From JBGPYM01 sp041493205 (lineage in GTDB: Bacteria > Bacteroidota > Ignavibacteria > UBA10030 > UBA6906), in the NCBI GenBank assembly GCA_041493205.1, contig JBGPYM010000131.1, positions 1-8,562 on the forward strand: a stretch of DNA of 8,562 nucleotides. The letters are read 5' to 3'. The position numbers and the translations under genes were made by a program. Below the pieces are notes generated by a model. That model was not told where the DNA came from, did no database searches, and saw nothing but the letters and a program-made list of their open reading frames with translations. Shown piece after piece: positions 6,815 to 8,562 of this stretch; positions within the stretch are counted from its first letter, which is position 1, and each line of letters starts with the position of its first letter.

Positions 6815-8562
6815 TTAATAGTCCAATTTGACGCCAAAGCGGATCTGCCGCGGCGGTCCCCAGTTGCCTGAGTTCTTGCCGAGGTTGACCGCATTGTAGA
6901 AACTAGCGTACTGCGGTCCGTTCTGCGCCGCATCTGCCGCACCACCGGGGGTGGCAAACCAACCGTCGTTGGAAGGATCGCCCGACCGGGGGAACACGTC
7001 AATGGCGTTGTCCGTCCCGAGCAGGTTGACGACGTACGCATAGAGGTTCATTTCGAACGGTCCGAGCGCAAACGACTTGTCAAGGCGCGCATCAAGCTGG
7101 AAGAACCAGGGGGTCGTGGACGAACCGACCGGTTCCAACGGCTGACGGAACCGCGGATCCGTCGGGTTCGGGCCGCGCTGTTGCTGGATCAGGCGGGTGT
7201 AGGCATGACCGCTGTTGAACGTCAACAGCATGTTGAGTCCGAGCTGCTGCAATATCGGACCGCCGTCTCCCTTGGCAAACCGGTAGTCAAAGAGAACGCT
7301 GCCGCGGTTAGCCTGGTTGAAGTCTGCCGGGAATGTGTACTTCGGCGTCTGAACGATCGAGCCGGCGGACCAGAGACCTGCCGTGCTGCCTGTGTTGGAA
7401 CCCGTCGTACGCGTGTCGGCAAACGTGTAGTTGAACTGCGCCTGGATGCGGTTCACGCGGCGGAGTGTGAACTTCAGCTCGATACCCTTCGACGTCGCGA
7501 AATCGGCATTCACGAGCTCACCGTAGTTCTGGCCCGCTGTGCCTGCTGCCGGTGCGACGTTGACCCAGGTGATCTGATCCTGGATGTCCTTGTAGAAGGC
7601 GCTGATGTCAAACGATGCGAAATCGGACACCTGCTGTGAGAATCCGGCTTCGTATTGCGTCGTCCGGGTCGGCTTCAGGCCCCAGCCCCATGTCCCCTGG
7701 ACGAAGAATCCGCCATTGATGATGCCGGCCATCTGTGCGGCCGACACATAGGAGTCACGCAGCTTGGTCTGCTGGATGAATTTCCCGTACTGTGCGTGGA
7801 AGACCGTCCGGTCCGACACAGGGAACGAGAACCCGATGCGCGGGCTGACCGCGCTCGTCTTGGTCGTCTGTGTGAGCTGGTCGGCAAGGAGCAGGTTGTT
7901 GGCATCGAACTTCACGTTCGCAGGATCCGGTATGTCCTTGCTGTCAGGATTGATGTAGTCCCAACGGATGCCAAGGTTCAGGATGATGTCGGAGAGCTCG
8001 ATCTTGTCCTGCACATACGCCGCGGCAAAGACCGGCTTGCGGGCTCCGAGAGCATAGAGACTGTTTCCCCGGATGTCATCTCCATCAAGCGCAGCGCCGA
8101 AGATATTGTACCCGTAATTGTCCGTACCGACGCCGCTCCCTTTAAGGAGAACGAGTTCCAGCGTCGCCGGGTCATTCCCATACTGCTGTTGCTGCTTGTA
8201 CCATTGGAACACCGCAGTTCCAGGATTGTAACGGCGGACTGTGTACTGCGTGTATTCGCCGCCGACTTTGAACTCGTGCTGCTTAACCTGGGACGTAAGG
8301 TCAACGCGCCCGCCAAGGGATTTCTGGCTACGTTTCTCATAGCCGGCAATCTGCGTTCCTGGTTCGTTCACGGTGAAAGCACCGCCCCAGAGTTGGTATG
8401 AGGGCCAGTTCAGCGACTGATCCTGCAACCTGTACCCGAGCGCCGCATTCGCCGCCGGATCACCGTAAGAAGTCAGATTGTCCTGCAGTTCGGGATCCAT
8501 TGTCTTGAACGTGTTCGCGTAGTAATTGAAGCTCGCCTCGTAGAAGAGGGTCGGGGAGAGGA
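6815..8562 (-). CDS. TonB-dependent outer-membrane receptor, C-terminal barrel (5' end beyond window)
   Basis: The frame is open from the right edge, giving 581 visible residues; the internal Met at 8500 is not the start, because barrel sequence (TLFYEASFNYYANTFK) continues upstream of it. The visible part is a run of paired beta-strands and long extracellular loops typical of a TonB-dependent receptor: KQHEFKVGGEYTQY, FAAAYVQDKIELSD followed by LNLGIRWDY, SPRIGFSFPVSDRTVFHAQYG, TQYEAGFSQQVSDFASFDIS, GIELKFTLRR with AQFNYTFADTR, and a final PRQIRFGVKLDY ending in an aromatic residue as a beta-signal. Such receptors use TonB-ExbBD energy to import ligands across the outer membrane, or act as surface hubs. 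The signal peptide, any carboxypeptidase-like domain, the TonB box and the plug domain all lie outside the window, so ligand class cannot be judged. It does not show an adjacent SusD-type partner; instead a T9SS-type secreted protein follows after 20 bp. Confidence -1.
   Translation of the reverse strand, partial: LSPTLFYEASFNYYANTFKTMDPELQDNLTSYGDPAANAALGYRLQDQSLNWPSYQLWGGAFTVNEPGTQIAGYEKRSQKSLGGRVDLTSQVKQHEFKVGGEYTQYTVRRYNPGTAVFQWYKQQQQYGNDPATLELVLLKGSGVGTDNYGYNIFGAALDGDDIRGNSLYALGARKPVFAAAYVQDKIELSDIILNLGIRWDYINPDSKDIPDPANVKFDANNLLLADQLTQTTKTSAVSPRIGFSFPVSDRTVFHAQYGKFIQQTKLRDSYVSAAQMAGIINGGFFVQGTWGWGLKPTRTTQYEAGFSQQVSDFASFDISAFYKDIQDQITWVNVAPAAGTAGQNYGELVNADFATSKGIELKFTLRRVNRIQAQFNYTFADTRTTGSNTGSTAGLWSAGSIVQTPKYTFPADFNQANRGSVLFDYRFAKGDGGPILQQLGLNMLLTFNSGHAYTRLIQQQRGPNPTDPRFRQPLEPVGSSTTPWFFQLDARLDKSFALGPFEMNLYAYVVNLLGTDNAIDVFPRSGDPSNDGWFATPGGAADAAQNGPQYASFYNAVNLGKNSGNWGPPRQIRFGVKLDY

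Noticed and set aside
7211..7229. 8-bp inverted repeat GCTGTTGA/TCAACAGC with 3-nt loop inside the receptor gene
   Set aside because: Length is within chance expectation, and it is within an intact coding region with no regulatory context.
6794..8562. SusC/SusD-type polysaccharide utilisation pair
   Set aside because: The gene after the receptor is more than 1100 residues long with a T9SS-type tail and an FN3-like module, not a SusD-type lipoprotein; the signal peptide lacks a proper lipobox.

Overview
The window is a GC-rich stretch from a Gram-negative bacterium. Four genes lie head to tail on the minus strand, two of them cut by the window edges. A TonB-dependent receptor barrel, a large secreted protein with a type IX secretion (T9SS)/FlgD-like C-terminal sorting domain, and a PorV/PorQ-family outer-membrane protein together point to the Bacteroidota-Ignavibacteriota-Calditrichota side of the FCB group. 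An Ignavibacteria-like lineage is the best guess, inferred from protein style only. I see no tRNA, rRNA, CRISPR array, insertion sequence or integrase.

Layout in transcription order, high to low coordinate. (1) 8562-6815: C-terminal 581 residues of a TonB-dependent receptor; its plug domain lies beyond the right edge. (2) After 20 bp, 6794-3336: a 1152-residue exported protein with an N-terminal family domain, acidic probably metal-binding motifs, an FN3-like module and a T9SS-type tail. (3) After 94 bp holding a strong hairpin without a U-tract, 3241-2195: a 348-residue PorV-family protein. A near-perfect rho-independent terminator (2127-2164) follows. (4) Only about 50 bp after that stem, 2084 to the left edge: an exported PIG-L/LmbE-type protein, open for 694 codons and truncated by the window.

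Genes 1-3 look like one transcription unit for cell-surface work: an outer-membrane receptor, a large surface or secreted protein, and a PorV-like protein that may escort or anchor it. Their joint role is inference; no substrate can be read from the sequence.

The most unusual item is gene 4. Its fold is recognisably the long PIG-L deacetylase type, with a C-terminal amidotransferase-like domain, but the metal-binding and catalytic signature is replaced (AHPDDE has become AEPGQE, and the later His cluster is gone). It therefore looks like a secreted pseudo-deacetylase. This gene has no stop within the window, so a start-to-stop ORF search would miss it; I translated it codon by codon and found the frame open throughout.
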